Positions 26,533 to 35,261 are shown, numbered from the stretch's first letter. The stretch is DNA of 64,000 nt from Nostoc sp. UHCC 0302 (GCF_038096175.1 NZ_CP151099.1:436501-500500); one strand, 5' to 3'. The notes: generated by a model from the letters alone, not told the origin. A program made the numbers and translations.

Positions 26533-27558
26533 TTACCAACCTTCAGAGGTGCTGACGTTTTCTTTGGTGATCAGCTTGACTGGAATCAGAATGGTGGGGT
26601 TAGCGGGTTTTTTGCCATGCAGGATGTCGTTACCAACTTGAACTGCTTTTTGAGTCATCCCTCTGGGATTTTGAGTAGCAGTTGCAGCATATAGACTATC
26701 GTTAGATGCGATCGCTTGGATTGCTTCTGGCGCACCATCAACCCCAACAATGAAAAATTCCTTGCGTTTTGCTTGGTTAGCTGCGAGGTCTACTCCCACA
26801 CCACTCGGATCATTGATGGCAAAGACAGCATCTATTTTCGGAAAGGTTGTGAGCAAATCACTCATTACTCTCAATCCTCCATCACGGCTGCCTTCAGCGT
26901 TCTGGTCTTTAGAGAGTATTTTGATATTGGGATATTTAGCCAAGACTTTCTGACAGCCCTCGACTCGTTGAATTACCGAGGTCACCGGAGGCCCGTTAAC
27001 TATTACGACATTACCTTTAGCTTTGAGGCGATCGGCAATATATTTGCAAGCCACTTCTCCAGCTTGCAAATTATTGGTAGTAACTGTGGCATCTACCTCT
27101 GCATCAACGCCCGTATCTACTGCAATTACAATCTTTCCTGCTTGCCTTGCTTTATCTATTGCTGGTCTAATTCCTTTACTATCAGAAGCATTCAGTATAA
27201 TTAGGTCAGTATCCGCAGCCACGAAATTTTCAATTTGATTAGTTTGTTGGTTTAGGTCATAACCACTGGAAACTATAGCAACTTTGACATTATTACCGCC
27301 AATTTTCTTGGCTTCTGCCTCAGCTCCCTTTCCCATCACTACGAAGAATGGATTACTTAAATCGCCAACAGTAACGCCAACCGATCGCAATTTTACATTC
27401 TGATTACTATCTTGACTTTGTGAACCTGTGTTAGTGGCAGTATATGTATCAGTTTTAGTAGCACTCTTATTATCAGAAGCAGCATTTGTACAGCCTCCAA
27501 CAGTACCACCAACAATACATAAAATGCTAGCTACAACCGCAATCCTTTTCACATTCAT
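26533..27558 (-). CDS. frtA: ABC sugar-binding lipoprotein (FrtA-like), second copy
   Basis: A 341-residue periplasmic-binding-protein family (RbsB/LacI-like) receptor. The leader MNVKRIAVVASILCIVGGTVGGC ends in a lipobox (VGGC), so it is a lipid-anchored receptor. The domain from about residue 57 (SVGVTVGDLSNPFFVVMGKGAEAEA) continues with NQIENFVAADTDLIILNASD, DTGVDAEVDATVTTNN, and FAINDPSGVGVDLAA, typical of ribose/fructose receptors. It is clearly paralogous to the neighbouring protein at 27615. A GGAGAGAG ribosome site precedes the ATG. It delivers sugar to FrtBC. Confidence 0.88.
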   Translation of the reverse strand: MNVKRIAVVASILCIVGGTVGGCTNAASDNKSATKTDTYTATNTGSQSQDSNQNVKLRSVGVTVGDLSNPFFVVMGKGAEAEAKKIGGNNVKVAIVSSGYDLNQQTNQIENFVAADTDLIILNASDSKGIRPAIDKARQAGKIVIAVDTGVDAEVDATVTTNNLQAGEVACKYIADRLKAKGNVVIVNGPPVTSVIQRVEGCQKVLAKYPNIKILSKDQNAEGSRDGGLRVMSDLLTTFPKIDAVFAINDPSGVGVDLAANQAKRKEFFIVGVDGAPEAIQAIASNDSLYAATATQNPRGMTQKAVQVGNDILHGKKPANPTILIPVKLITKENVSTSEGW

Positions 27559-27578
27559 CTCTCTCCAAAAAGTTATTC

Positions 27579-27612
27579 AATTACGAATTACGAATTACGA
27601 ATTACGAATTAG
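27579..27612. repeat. Heptamer tandem repeat AATTACG between the two binding-protein genes
   Basis: Four exact AATTACG units plus a partial AATTAG fill most of the gap between the paralogous binding-protein genes. The same unit is present downstream of the second copy at 26451, which might have aided the gene duplication by recombination (inference). Confidence 0.88.
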
Positions 27613-27614
27613 TA

Positions 27615-28658
27615 CTACCAGCCTTTGTAACTACTAAGATTTTCACGAGTGACCAACTTGACTGGAATCATAATTTCAGTTGACTCAGGTTTTTTTCCCT
27701 GGATGACATCATTACCAACCTGAACTGCTTTTTGAGCCATCCCTGCTGGATTTTGAGCCGCAGTTGCTGCAAATAAACCATCTTTGTCTTCCATTGCTTT
27801 GGTTGCATCTGGCGAACCGTCAACCCCAACAATAAAAAATTCCTTGCGTCTGGCTTGCGTAGCTGCTAAATCTGCGCCAACACCGCTTTGGTCATTAGTG
27901 GCAAAAACAGCATCAATTTTAGGAAAGGTGGTGAGTAAATCGCTCATGACTCTAAGTCCTCCATCCCTAGTCCCTTCGGCGTTTTGGTCGGAAACTATTT
28001 TTATATCAGGGTATTTAGAAAATGAATTCTTACAGCCACTAACTCGCTGAATTATTGAGTCCATCGGAGTACCGTTAAGGATGACTACACTACCTTTTCC
28101 TTTGAGGCGATCGGCAATATATTGGCAAGCAATCTCTCCAGCTTGCGTATTGTTAGAGCTAATCATCGCATCCACATCGGCATCAACAGCTGAATCTATA
28201 GCAATGACAACTTTACCTGCAAGCTTGGCTTGATCAATTGCTGGTTTAATTCCTTTTTTGTCAACAGCACTAAGAATGATTAAATCAGTATTTGCAGCAG
28301 TAAAATTTTCGATTTGGTTGGTTTGTTGGTTTAAATCAAAAGCACTAGAAACTGCATTAACTCTGATATTACCCCCGATTTGCTTTGCTTGTGTCTCAGC
28401 TCCCTTCTGCACTGCAACATAAAAGGGATTACCCAAGTCGTTAAGCACAACGCCGATTGTTTGTAATTTTCCCTTTGCAGTACTACTCTGACTTTCTAAA
28501 CTAGTGTTAATAGCAGTATTAGTATCAGGATTAGTCGCAGTATTGCTATTTTGAGAATTATTTGTGCAACCAATAAAAGTGGTACTGAGGAGGGTTAATA
28601 TGCTGGCTGCGATCGCCTGAAGCGCACCAGAGGTAATCGGAATTTTTTTCATATTCAT
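27615..28658 (-). CDS. frtA: ABC sugar-binding lipoprotein (FrtA-like), first copy
   Basis: A 347-residue RbsB-type receptor with leader ending in a lipobox (TFIGC), then a Ser/Asn/Thr-rich linker and the binding domain (TIGVVLNDLGNPFYVAVQKGAE...NQQTNQIENFTAANTDLIILSAVD...FATNDQSGVGADLAATQARR). It is the promoter-proximal gene of a set read 28658 -> 22197: binding protein 1, binding protein 2, ATPase, permease and perhaps glcP. Two receptors for one transporter suggest different sugar preferences or affinities. ATGs at 28658 and 28652 are both possible starts. Confidence 0.88.
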   Translation of the reverse strand: MNMKKIPITSGALQAIAASILTLLSTTFIGCTNNSQNSNTATNPDTNTAINTSLESQSSTAKGKLQTIGVVLNDLGNPFYVAVQKGAETQAKQIGGNIRVNAVSSAFDLNQQTNQIENFTAANTDLIILSAVDKKGIKPAIDQAKLAGKVVIAIDSAVDADVDAMISSNNTQAGEIACQYIADRLKGKGSVVILNGTPMDSIIQRVSGCKNSFSKYPDIKIVSDQNAEGTRDGGLRVMSDLLTTFPKIDAVFATNDQSGVGADLAATQARRKEFFIVGVDGSPDATKAMEDKDGLFAATAAQNPAGMAQKAVQVGNDVIQGKKPESTEIMIPVKLVTRENLSSYKGW

Positions 28659-29284
28659 CTATATCTTAAAACGTATTTGAATTTGAAAAAGATTAGCACA
28701 ACCTCAACTAGGTCTGAAGTTTTCAAACCTAACCTAGTAATACTCCTAGTTATTGCAACAAAAACTCTTCTCAACGTTTTATAATGTAACGAGATGCGAG
28801 TTTATGCTGTTAGTTTCCTGAATTAGATGTTTTGGGTATTAAAGCAAAAACATGAGTACTACTCTACTTCCAAAAGCTACAATAGTTATGTAAAAATACT
28901 TGTGGAAGTATTAGTGTAGAAAACAGATTTTTTTAAAGATTTTAGAGCATTTTTCATCAAACATCCGAATTTGTATTCAGTTTGACGTTCTCTTAGTTTA
29001 TCTTGCACTGTTACAAAAATGATCCCCGTTTAACTATCTTTACAAAACATCCAAAGCTATTAAATTTTAAGGATATTTAAAGTCTTTATTTCAAAAAATT
29101 AAATTTTATACATTGATAGATAAAAATATCCTTAAAGTAAGTTTTCAAACTCGCTCAAATATGCCTTTCATATATACTTACTTATTATGCCTCTTAATCA
29201 TCTTAGAGAAAGTTTGAAAAGTCTCTGAGCAGTCCATAAGCAGATAGAGTTCTTTACATTCATGTATTTCCAACTATTTTAAAT
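28659..29284. other. Promoter region of the sugar importer operon
   Basis: 626 bp, AT-rich, no coding frame. It should hold the promoter of the minus-strand importer operon and the 3' end of the inositol oxygenase transcript. Two spaced inverted repeats are visible: TACTTCCA/TGGAAGTA (28865-28872, 28903-28910) and TAAGGATATTT/AAATATCCTTA (29068-29078, 29124-29134). No copy of the TGCACACGTGTGCA operator is present. Confidence 0.5.
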
Positions 29285-30181
29285 TTAAAATTTTAACGTT
29301 GCTGGCAAATATTTAGCCACTAAATCCTCATAGTATGGTCTGAGTTTTTGCCAATCAGGAGGAATAGGATTTTTGGAATACAAATCGTAGGGATTAAATA
29401 AATTCACCCATTTAAACATTTCGCGATCGCATTTATCCATTAAATGCTCGTATGCATTTTCGCGGTGTTGAGGATAAAATGAGTGATAGCGGAGAATATA
29501 TAATGCTGGTTCCGGCAAATAGTTTTTCATGATGTAATATATGTATTCATCATGTCCCCACGACATCTGCACATTACTCAACCCGCAATTTGGCTCGTAA
29601 ACACCATATTTGCCGTTATATTTCGGGTTATTGTAATCAGGATTTTTCCTAAAAAATTCAGAGAAAACAATTTTATCTGAAAATGCACAACCCACAGGAT
29701 ATGTATCGCCTACGGTAGACCATTGAGGTTCACCAAATAAACAAAGCACCTTCCCCATATCGTGAAACAAGCCAGTAAGTACCATCCAATCAGGATGACC
29801 ATCGGCGCGAATGGCTTCTGAGGTCTGCAATAGATGCTGAAACTGATCTAAGCTTGTATCTGGATCTGAATCATCGACCAACTGATTCAAAAACTCAAAC
29901 GCGTCCCAAACAGACATTTCTCTTTTATCTAACTTCAGAAAGTCTTCTTTTTTATCTACTACAAATTGATATGTTTGATTACTATGATTTAAACGATAGA
30001 ACTCTTTCACCGTGTCTCTAGTAGGTGTTTCATAATTCCTATACTCTTCGGTTGTTTTGCCTTCTTTAACTATGCTGTCTGGATTAGGATAGCGATGAAG
30101 CAAATCTTCTTCCCATTCTTCTAGCGAATTCAAAGGATTCTCCGGGTCTTGAACAGTAGAACTATTGAGAGTTTGAGACAT
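29285..30181 (-). CDS. myo-Inositol oxygenase
   Basis: A 298-residue MIOX-family diiron oxygenase that converts myo-inositol and O2 to D-glucuronate. All six iron ligands are present at family spacing: His116 (FQHLLQTSEAIR), His140-Asp141 (GLFHDMGK), His210 (SWGHDEYIY), His233 (LRYHSFYP) and Asp266 (NPYDLYSK). The order and spacing match mouse MIOX apart from small loops. The enzyme is common in eukaryotes and patchy in bacteria. It is transcribed divergently from the LacI gene across a region with three LacI-type operators, and the next enzyme needed, uronate isomerase, lies on the other side. I infer an inositol-to-uronate catabolic step. Confidence 0.93.
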   Translation of the reverse strand: MSQTLNSSTVQDPENPLNSLEEWEEDLLHRYPNPDSIVKEGKTTEEYRNYETPTRDTVKEFYRLNHSNQTYQFVVDKKEDFLKLDKREMSVWDAFEFLNQLVDDSDPDTSLDQFQHLLQTSEAIRADGHPDWMVLTGLFHDMGKVLCLFGEPQWSTVGDTYPVGCAFSDKIVFSEFFRKNPDYNNPKYNGKYGVYEPNCGLSNVQMSWGHDEYIYYIMKNYLPEPALYILRYHSFYPQHRENAYEHLMDKCDREMFKWVNLFNPYDLYSKNPIPPDWQKLRPYYEDLVAKYLPATLKF

Positions 30182-30230
30182 ATCTTTCTAGTTCTCGATA
30201 TGAATTTGTTGAATGGTAGTTTTTATTTTA

Positions 30231-30244
30231 TGCACAGGTGTGCG
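30231..30244. promoter_or_regulatory. LacI-type operator, imperfect copy
   Basis: TGCACAGGTGTGCG differs from the perfect TGCACACGTGTGCA by two bases and lies 50 bp upstream of the inositol oxygenase start. Confidence 0.6.
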
Positions 30245-30270
30245 GAAACTATTTCAGGCTCATTTTTAAT

Positions 30271-30290
30271 TTTTGCACACGTGTGCAAAA
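30271..30290. promoter_or_regulatory. LacI-type operator, perfect 20-bp palindrome
   Basis: TTTTGCACACGTGTGCAAAA is a perfect palindrome 90 bp upstream of the inositol oxygenase gene. A further half-site (ACGTGTGT) follows at 30291. It contains the central CG typical of LacI-family operators. Confidence 0.8.
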
Positions 30291-30460
30291 ACGTGTGTTA
30301 AGTTTCTTTTCTATTTAGACACTTCGCATACCTCAACTTCTTAAAAAAGCCAGGAATCTGGACAGCACCAATTTCCACATAAATTCGAGCCGTAGATTTC
30401 AAACACTTTTATTAAAATCTATTAACAAATAGCTAATAACTCCTAATAATATAGATATAA

Positions 30461-30474
30461 TGCACACGTGTGCA
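30461..30474. promoter_or_regulatory. LacI-type operator adjoining the regulator gene
   Basis: TGCACACGTGTGCA is a perfect 14-bp palindrome ending 20 bp before the LacI-family start codon, just after an AT-rich TATAGATATAAT region that could serve as the -10. This placement predicts autorepression. The centre is 187 bp from the palindrome at 30271-30290, so looping between them is possible. Confidence 0.78.
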
Positions 30475-30494
30475 ATTAAAAGTCTAGATCGCAA

Positions 30495-31526
30495 ATGAGT
30501 AGACGAAGAACTTCAATCGAAGATATTGCTCGAAGGGCAGGCGTTTCTCATTCTACAGTTTCACGTGCTTTGCGAGATAATCCTCTCATCAGCCTCCAGG
30601 TACGAGAGGAAATTAAGCGAATAGCACAAGAAATGAACTATGTACCCAATGCTATTGCTCAAAGCTTGCAAAATCAACGTACTAATACTATTGGGGTAGT
30701 AGTAACTTCAATAGCAGATCCCTTTTTTGCTGAGGTAGTAGAGGGAATCGAACAGGTAGCTAAACCAGCAGGCTTGAGCGTTGTCTTAAGTACTTCACAT
30801 CGAGACATAGAGCAGGAAATAGCTGCAATTGATAATTTTCATCGCCGCAGGGTAGATGGAATTTTGATAGCTGATTCACGAATTAGTAAACAGCATACAA
30901 AGCAACTATCGCAAATTGCTGTACCAACAGTTCTAATTAATAGCCAGACCGAAGATGCATCTGAAATATTTTACTCAGTCGCAATAGACGATCGCTTAGG
31001 TGGGAGAATAGCTGTAGAGCATCTAGTAAGTTTAGGGCATACTTCTATCGGATACCTTGGTGTAGGCGATAAAAGTAGATCAAATCAGCAGCGTTTAGAA
31101 GGATATCAAACAGCTCTTACTGAAGCTGGTTTACCACTGATTGATGATTGGGTTGCAATTAGTGATGACTATGTAAGAATCAGCGATGTTACTACCGGAC
31201 AAAAGCTGCTAGCTAAACTAGCAACTGCTGGGGTAACTGGCATCTTTTGTTATAACGATATGGTAGCTGTTGGCGCTTTGTTAGCCTGTCAAGAACAAGG
31301 TATTTCAGTACCGCGAGATTTAAGCATTGTTGGATTTGATGGTATAGCTTTAAGCCGTTACATTACACCGCCACTGACAACAGTTTCTCAGCCAATGTTA
31401 GAAATTGGCGGCTCTGCCATGCAAATGTTACTCGATTTATTAGAAGAAAAAACTGTAGAAAACCGGGTTTTATCTCCTTTTCTAGTCAAGCGTGGTAGTA
31501 GTGCGCTATCAAAGACTCAAGTATAA
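30495..31526 (+). CDS. hrmR: LacI-family repressor of the uronate/sugar locus (HrmR-like)
   Basis: A 343-residue LacI/GalR regulator. The helix-turn-helix and hinge are clear (SIEDIARRAGVSHSTVSRAL, residues 7-26; NYVPNAIAQSLQ), followed by the periplasmic-binding-like effector domain (TIGVVVTSIADPFFAEVVEGIE, GIFCYNDMVAVGAL, SIVGFDGIALSRYITPPLTTV). Its own promoter and that of the divergent oxygenase carry matching palindromes. In Nostoc punctiforme HrmR sits next to uronate isomerase HrmI and is recalled to lose DNA binding with galacturonate in vitro. By analogy the inducer is probably a uronate. Downstream genes on the same strand run to the porin. Confidence 0.85.
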   Translation: MSRRRTSIEDIARRAGVSHSTVSRALRDNPLISLQVREEIKRIAQEMNYVPNAIAQSLQNQRTNTIGVVVTSIADPFFAEVVEGIEQVAKPAGLSVVLSTSHRDIEQEIAAIDNFHRRRVDGILIADSRISKQHTKQLSQIAVPTVLINSQTEDASEIFYSVAIDDRLGGRIAVEHLVSLGHTSIGYLGVGDKSRSNQQRLEGYQTALTEAGLPLIDDWVAISDDYVRISDVTTGQKLLAKLATAGVTGIFCYNDMVAVGALLACQEQGISVPRDLSIVGFDGIALSRYITPPLTTVSQPMLEIGGSAMQMLLDLLEEKTVENRVLSPFLVKRGSSALSKTQV

Positions 31527-31618
31527 ACTTAGTGCCTTTGTGCATTGGTAGTTTAAAGTTTTTTAACCACAAAGATAAAAAGCATTTTTATTTTCGCTAT
31601 TTTTAACTGGACAAAAAT

Positions 31619-33040
31619 ATGTTGACTAAAAAAAGGAGTTTATCTTATCGCTGCTTTTCCCCAGAACCAGTTCAAAGACAACTAGCCCATGAATTTTTTG
31701 AAAGCATATCTGCACTACCGCTAATTTGTCCACACGGTCACGTAGACCCAGGATTATTAGCTAATCCAGCAGCCCGTTTTGGTTCTCCGACAGAATTATT
31801 TATTATCCCTGACCACTACATTTTGCGGATGCTCTATAGTCGGGGCATATCTCTGCAAACCTTGGGCATACCTACCAACAATGGTTCGCCTGTCGAAACT
31901 GACCACCGCAAAATCTGGCAGCTTTTCGCCGAGCATTTTTATCTATTTCGCGGTACTCCCTCCGGGTTGTGGCTGAAAGATGAACTAAGTAATGTCTTTG
32001 GGGTAGATGAGTCTTTAAATTCTGCGAATGCTGGATATATATATGATTACCTAGAAGAGCAATTGGCTTTACCTGAATTCTCACCTCGCGCTTTATTCAA
32101 ACGCTTTAATATTGAAGTTCTTTGTACTACCGATGCGGCTAGTGATAACCTTGAGAACCATAAATCGCTTCATCAAGAAGGTTTTACTCAAATAAAACCT
32201 ACTTTTCGACCAGATGCCGTAATTAATTTGGATACTCCTGGTTGGCGCGAAAATCTTGCCAAGTTAGAAAGTACTGTAGGTCAAGAAATCAGCAGTTACG
32301 CTACTTTTGTGCAAGTTTTGGCAGAACGTCGAGCTTTCTTTAAAAAAATGGGTGCGACAGCTACCGACCAGAGTGCAGCTACACCTTATACTATGCTTCT
32401 TTCTGACCAGGAAGCAGAAGCTATTTTTGCAAGGGCATTAGTTGCCAAGCTAAATCCAGGTGATGCAGAGCAATTTACTGGTCATCTGTTTATGGAAATG
32501 GCTCGGATGAGCGTGGAAGATGGTTTGGTTATGCAAATGCATTGTGGTATTATGCGTAACCACAATTCAACTTTGTTTGAGCAATTTGGATCTGATAAAG
32601 GTGCTGATATTCCCCTGCAAATCGAGTGGACTCAAAATCTGCGTCCGTTGCTATCAGCCTACGGTAATAATAAACACTTCCACTTAATTCTTTTTGGATT
32701 AGATGAAAGCACTTACAGCCGGGAACTGGCTCCACTAGCTGGTCATTATCCTGCTGTGCTGCTTGGGCCGCCCTGGTGGTTTAACGATAGCGTTAATGGT
32801 ATGGAACGTTACTTCAATCAGGTAATGGAAACTGCCGGACTTTATAACACTGCTGGCTTTAATGATGATACCCGTGCTTTCATTTCCATTCCCGCCCGTC
32901 ACGCTGTCTGGCGGCGTGTAGCTTGTAACTGGTTAGCTGGATTGGTTCTACGTGGGTTAGTTGAGGAAGAGGAGGGCTACGGCATGGCTCGCGCTTTAGC
33001 TTACGACTTGGCTAAGAGGGCTTATAAACTTAATTCGTAA
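31619..33040 (+). CDS. hrmI: Uronate isomerase (UxaC/HrmI)
   Basis: A 473-residue member of the amidohydrolase-like uronate isomerases that interconvert D-glucuronate/D-fructuronate or D-galacturonate/D-tagaturonate. Near the N terminus LPLICPHGHVDP carries the metal-binding HxH. LCTTDAASDNLENH, MEMARMSVEDGLVMQMHCGIMRNHN and the late NDDTRAFISIPARHAVWRR are also family segments. Length is typical of UxaC. The ATG at 31619 begins 92 bp after the regulator stop. As the enzyme after inositol oxygenase it would turn glucuronate into fructuronate. The hrmI name rests on recalled synteny with the Nostoc hrm locus. Confidence 0.92.
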   Translation: MLTKKRSLSYRCFSPEPVQRQLAHEFFESISALPLICPHGHVDPGLLANPAARFGSPTELFIIPDHYILRMLYSRGISLQTLGIPTNNGSPVETDHRKIWQLFAEHFYLFRGTPSGLWLKDELSNVFGVDESLNSANAGYIYDYLEEQLALPEFSPRALFKRFNIEVLCTTDAASDNLENHKSLHQEGFTQIKPTFRPDAVINLDTPGWRENLAKLESTVGQEISSYATFVQVLAERRAFFKKMGATATDQSAATPYTMLLSDQEAEAIFARALVAKLNPGDAEQFTGHLFMEMARMSVEDGLVMQMHCGIMRNHNSTLFEQFGSDKGADIPLQIEWTQNLRPLLSAYGNNKHFHLILFGLDESTYSRELAPLAGHYPAVLLGPPWWFNDSVNGMERYFNQVMETAGLYNTAGFNDDTRAFISIPARHAVWRRVACNWLAGLVLRGLVEEEEGYGMARALAYDLAKRAYKLNS

Positions 33041-33153
33041 TTTAGAAAGTCAGACCAATTTGAAAAATCATCACAATAGATGAAGAATAAAACCGCAGAG
33101 GCTCAGAGAACACAGAGGAATAAGAGTAAATCCTATAAGCAAAGGAATCTTTG

Positions 33154-34002
33154 ATGCCAGACTCAATTTTAAATAAACTTTTTAGCCTAGAAGGGCAGGT
33201 AGCAATAGTCACAGGCGGGTCTGGTGTGCTTGGTGGGGTAATGGCGCGAGGTTTAGGCCTTGCTGGAGCGCGAGTAGCTGTTCTTGGTCGCAATGAGGCC
33301 CGGGCGATCGCTGTAGTAACTGCTATTACTGCTAATGGTGGAGAAAGTATAGCTGTATTGGCAGATGTCAGCGATCGCACCCAATTAGAAATAGCCAGAA
33401 GTACTATTTTAAAGTGTTGGGGTCAGATAGATATTTTAGTGAATGCCGCTGGTGGAAATGTTGCATCTGCCACAATTACTACTGATGCAACTATTTTTGA
33501 TCTGCCACACGAGGCATTTGAGCAAGTGGTGAATCTAAACCTGGTGGGTACTCTATTACCTTGCCAAGTTTTTGGTCAAGCGATGGTAGAAAGGGCCGGA
33601 ATGGATACTCCGCCTCATGGTTGTATTGTGAATATTTCTTCTATGTCTGCTATCCGTGTCATTAGTCGAGTGGTTGGTTATTCGGCTGCGAAAGCCGGGA
33701 TAGATAACTTTACTCGCTGGCTAGCTGTAGAACTTGCTCAAAAGTATGGAACTGGGTTACGAGTAAATGCGATCGCACCGGGTTTTTTTATTGGCGAGCA
33801 AAATCGAGATTTACTCCTAAATGGAGATGGAAATTTAAGCGATCGCGGCCAGAAAATTATTGAGCATACCCCCGCCGGACGTTTCGGAGAACCCGAAGAA
33901 TTACTCAGCACTTTAATTTGGCTATGCAGTTCTGGTTCTAGTTTCGTCAACGGCGTAGTTGTGCCAGTAGACGGTGGGTTTAGTATCTACAGCGGAGTTT
34001 AA
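33154..34002 (+). CDS. hrmU: SDR-family D-mannonate/fructuronate oxidoreductase (HrmU-like)
   Basis: A 282-residue classical short-chain dehydrogenase starting at ATG 33154, behind an AAAGGAA ribosome site (a TTG one codon earlier is not needed). It has the cofactor motif VTGGSGVLGG, NAAGG, ISSMSA and the YSAAK catalytic pair. Its C terminus ends GGFSIYSGV, as in SDR-type mannonate oxidoreductases of the UxuB/YjmF kind. It would reduce D-fructuronate to D-mannonate with NAD(P)H. It lies 113 bp after uronate isomerase, with a short CGCAGAGGC-type repeat in the gap, and 2 bp before the LarA-like gene, so those two are coupled. Substrate is inferred from family and neighbours. Confidence 0.85.
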   Translation: MPDSILNKLFSLEGQVAIVTGGSGVLGGVMARGLGLAGARVAVLGRNEARAIAVVTAITANGGESIAVLADVSDRTQLEIARSTILKCWGQIDILVNAAGGNVASATITTDATIFDLPHEAFEQVVNLNLVGTLLPCQVFGQAMVERAGMDTPPHGCIVNISSMSAIRVISRVVGYSAAKAGIDNFTRWLAVELAQKYGTGLRVNAIAPGFFIGEQNRDLLLNGDGNLSDRGQKIIEHTPAGRFGEPEELLSTLIWLCSSGSSFVNGVVVPVDGGFSIYSGV

Positions 34003-34004
34003 TC

Positions 34005-35261
34005 ATGTATTCACTAGCTGTAACTAACGGCACACTCTTAGATGAACAAGTTTCTGAACTAGTTCATGAAGCTTTGGCAGACTCTAAATTAGATGGACAG
34101 AGCATCCTAGTGTTAATTCCAGATGGAACCCGCACTGCTCCCATACCTCAAATGTTTCGATTGCTCCATCACGAGTTAGGCAAAAGAGTTGCCGCATTGG
34201 ATTTTTTAATCGCTTTGGGTACACACAATCCCATGAGTGAGGAACAAATCAATCATTTGGTAGATGTAAAACCAGAGGAACGAGAGACAATTTTTAAAAA
34301 TGTTCGGATTTTTAACCACCTTTGGAATGTACCAGATACCTTTATTTATTGTGGAGTGATTTCGGCAGATGAAATAGCAGATATCAGCAGTGGAATGCTG
34401 CGTCAAGCTGTTGAAGTGCGTGTTAATAAACTTGTAACGGAATATGACTTGATAATTGTTTGCGGCCCAGTTTTTCCCCACGAAGTTGTAGGTTTTTCTG
34501 GTGGAAATAAATATTTTTTTCCCGGCATTAGTGGTCAAGAAGTAATTAATTTATCACATTGGTTAGGCGCTTTGATCACCTGTTACGAAATTATTGGTAC
34601 ACTAGGAATAACATCAGTTCGGCGCTTAATAAACCGAGCCGCTAGCCTAATTACTACCCCGAAGCTTTGCCTAGCAATGGTAGTTGCACCGGGAACAAAT
34701 CAGTTAGCTGGACTTTACATAGATCAACCAGATTCAGCTTGGGAATCTGCTGCAAAATTATCGGCAAAACTGCATATTAAATATGTAAATCAGCCTTTTA
34801 AACAAGTGCTTTCCATAATGCCCCAAATGTATGATGACATTTGGACGGCGGCTAAAGGGATGTATAAGCTAGAGCCAGTAGTAGCTGATGGAGGTGAGGT
34901 AATTATCTATGCTCCTCACATTACTGAGTTTAGCTATACACATGGCGAAATCTTAGCCCAAATTGGCTATCATGTGCGGGATTACTTCCTCAAACAGTGG
35001 GACAGATTTCAAACTTATCCAGCTGGAGTGCTAGCCCATAGTACTCACTTGAAAGGTATGGGTACTTTTGATTTTTTAAATGGGGAAAAAGCGCGAATTC
35101 GTGTCACTTTAGCTACTGGTATTTCCCGCGATCTCTGTGCGGCTCATAACTTGAATTATCGCGATCCAGCTACCATTCAACCAACAGAATGGGCGAACCG
35201 CGAAGATGAAGGTATCTTGCTTGTACCAAAAGCTGGCGAGATATTATACCGTCTCAAATAG
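34005..35261 (+). CDS. hrmA: LarA-family nickel-dependent racemase/epimerase (HrmA-like)
   Basis: A 418-residue homologue of lactate racemase LarA (DUF2088). LarA residues binding the nickel-pincer cofactor and catalysing hydride transfer have counterparts: His74 in LGTHNP, His159 in FPHEVVGFSGG, Lys169 in GGNKYFFPG and His185 in NLSHW. The His159-Lys169-His185 spacings equal those of LarA (174-184-200). VLIPDGTRTAPIPQM near residue 36 is also typical. LarA relatives include epimerases of sugar acids such as gluconate. After a fructuronate reductase, mannonate/gluconate 2-epimerisation is an attractive role. The gene follows the SDR by 2 bp. In Nostoc punctiforme hrmA is recalled as cotranscribed with hrmU; that correspondence is likely but unproved here. 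No LarB/C/E cofactor genes are in the window. Confidence 0.82.
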   Translation: MYSLAVTNGTLLDEQVSELVHEALADSKLDGQSILVLIPDGTRTAPIPQMFRLLHHELGKRVAALDFLIALGTHNPMSEEQINHLVDVKPEERETIFKNVRIFNHLWNVPDTFIYCGVISADEIADISSGMLRQAVEVRVNKLVTEYDLIIVCGPVFPHEVVGFSGGNKYFFPGISGQEVINLSHWLGALITCYEIIGTLGITSVRRLINRAASLITTPKLCLAMVVAPGTNQLAGLYIDQPDSAWESAAKLSAKLHIKYVNQPFKQVLSIMPQMYDDIWTAAKGMYKLEPVVADGGEVIIYAPHITEFSYTHGEILAQIGYHVRDYFLKQWDRFQTYPAGVLAHSTHLKGMGTFDFLNGEKARIRVTLATGISRDLCAAHNLNYRDPATIQPTEWANREDEGILLVPKAGEILYRLK

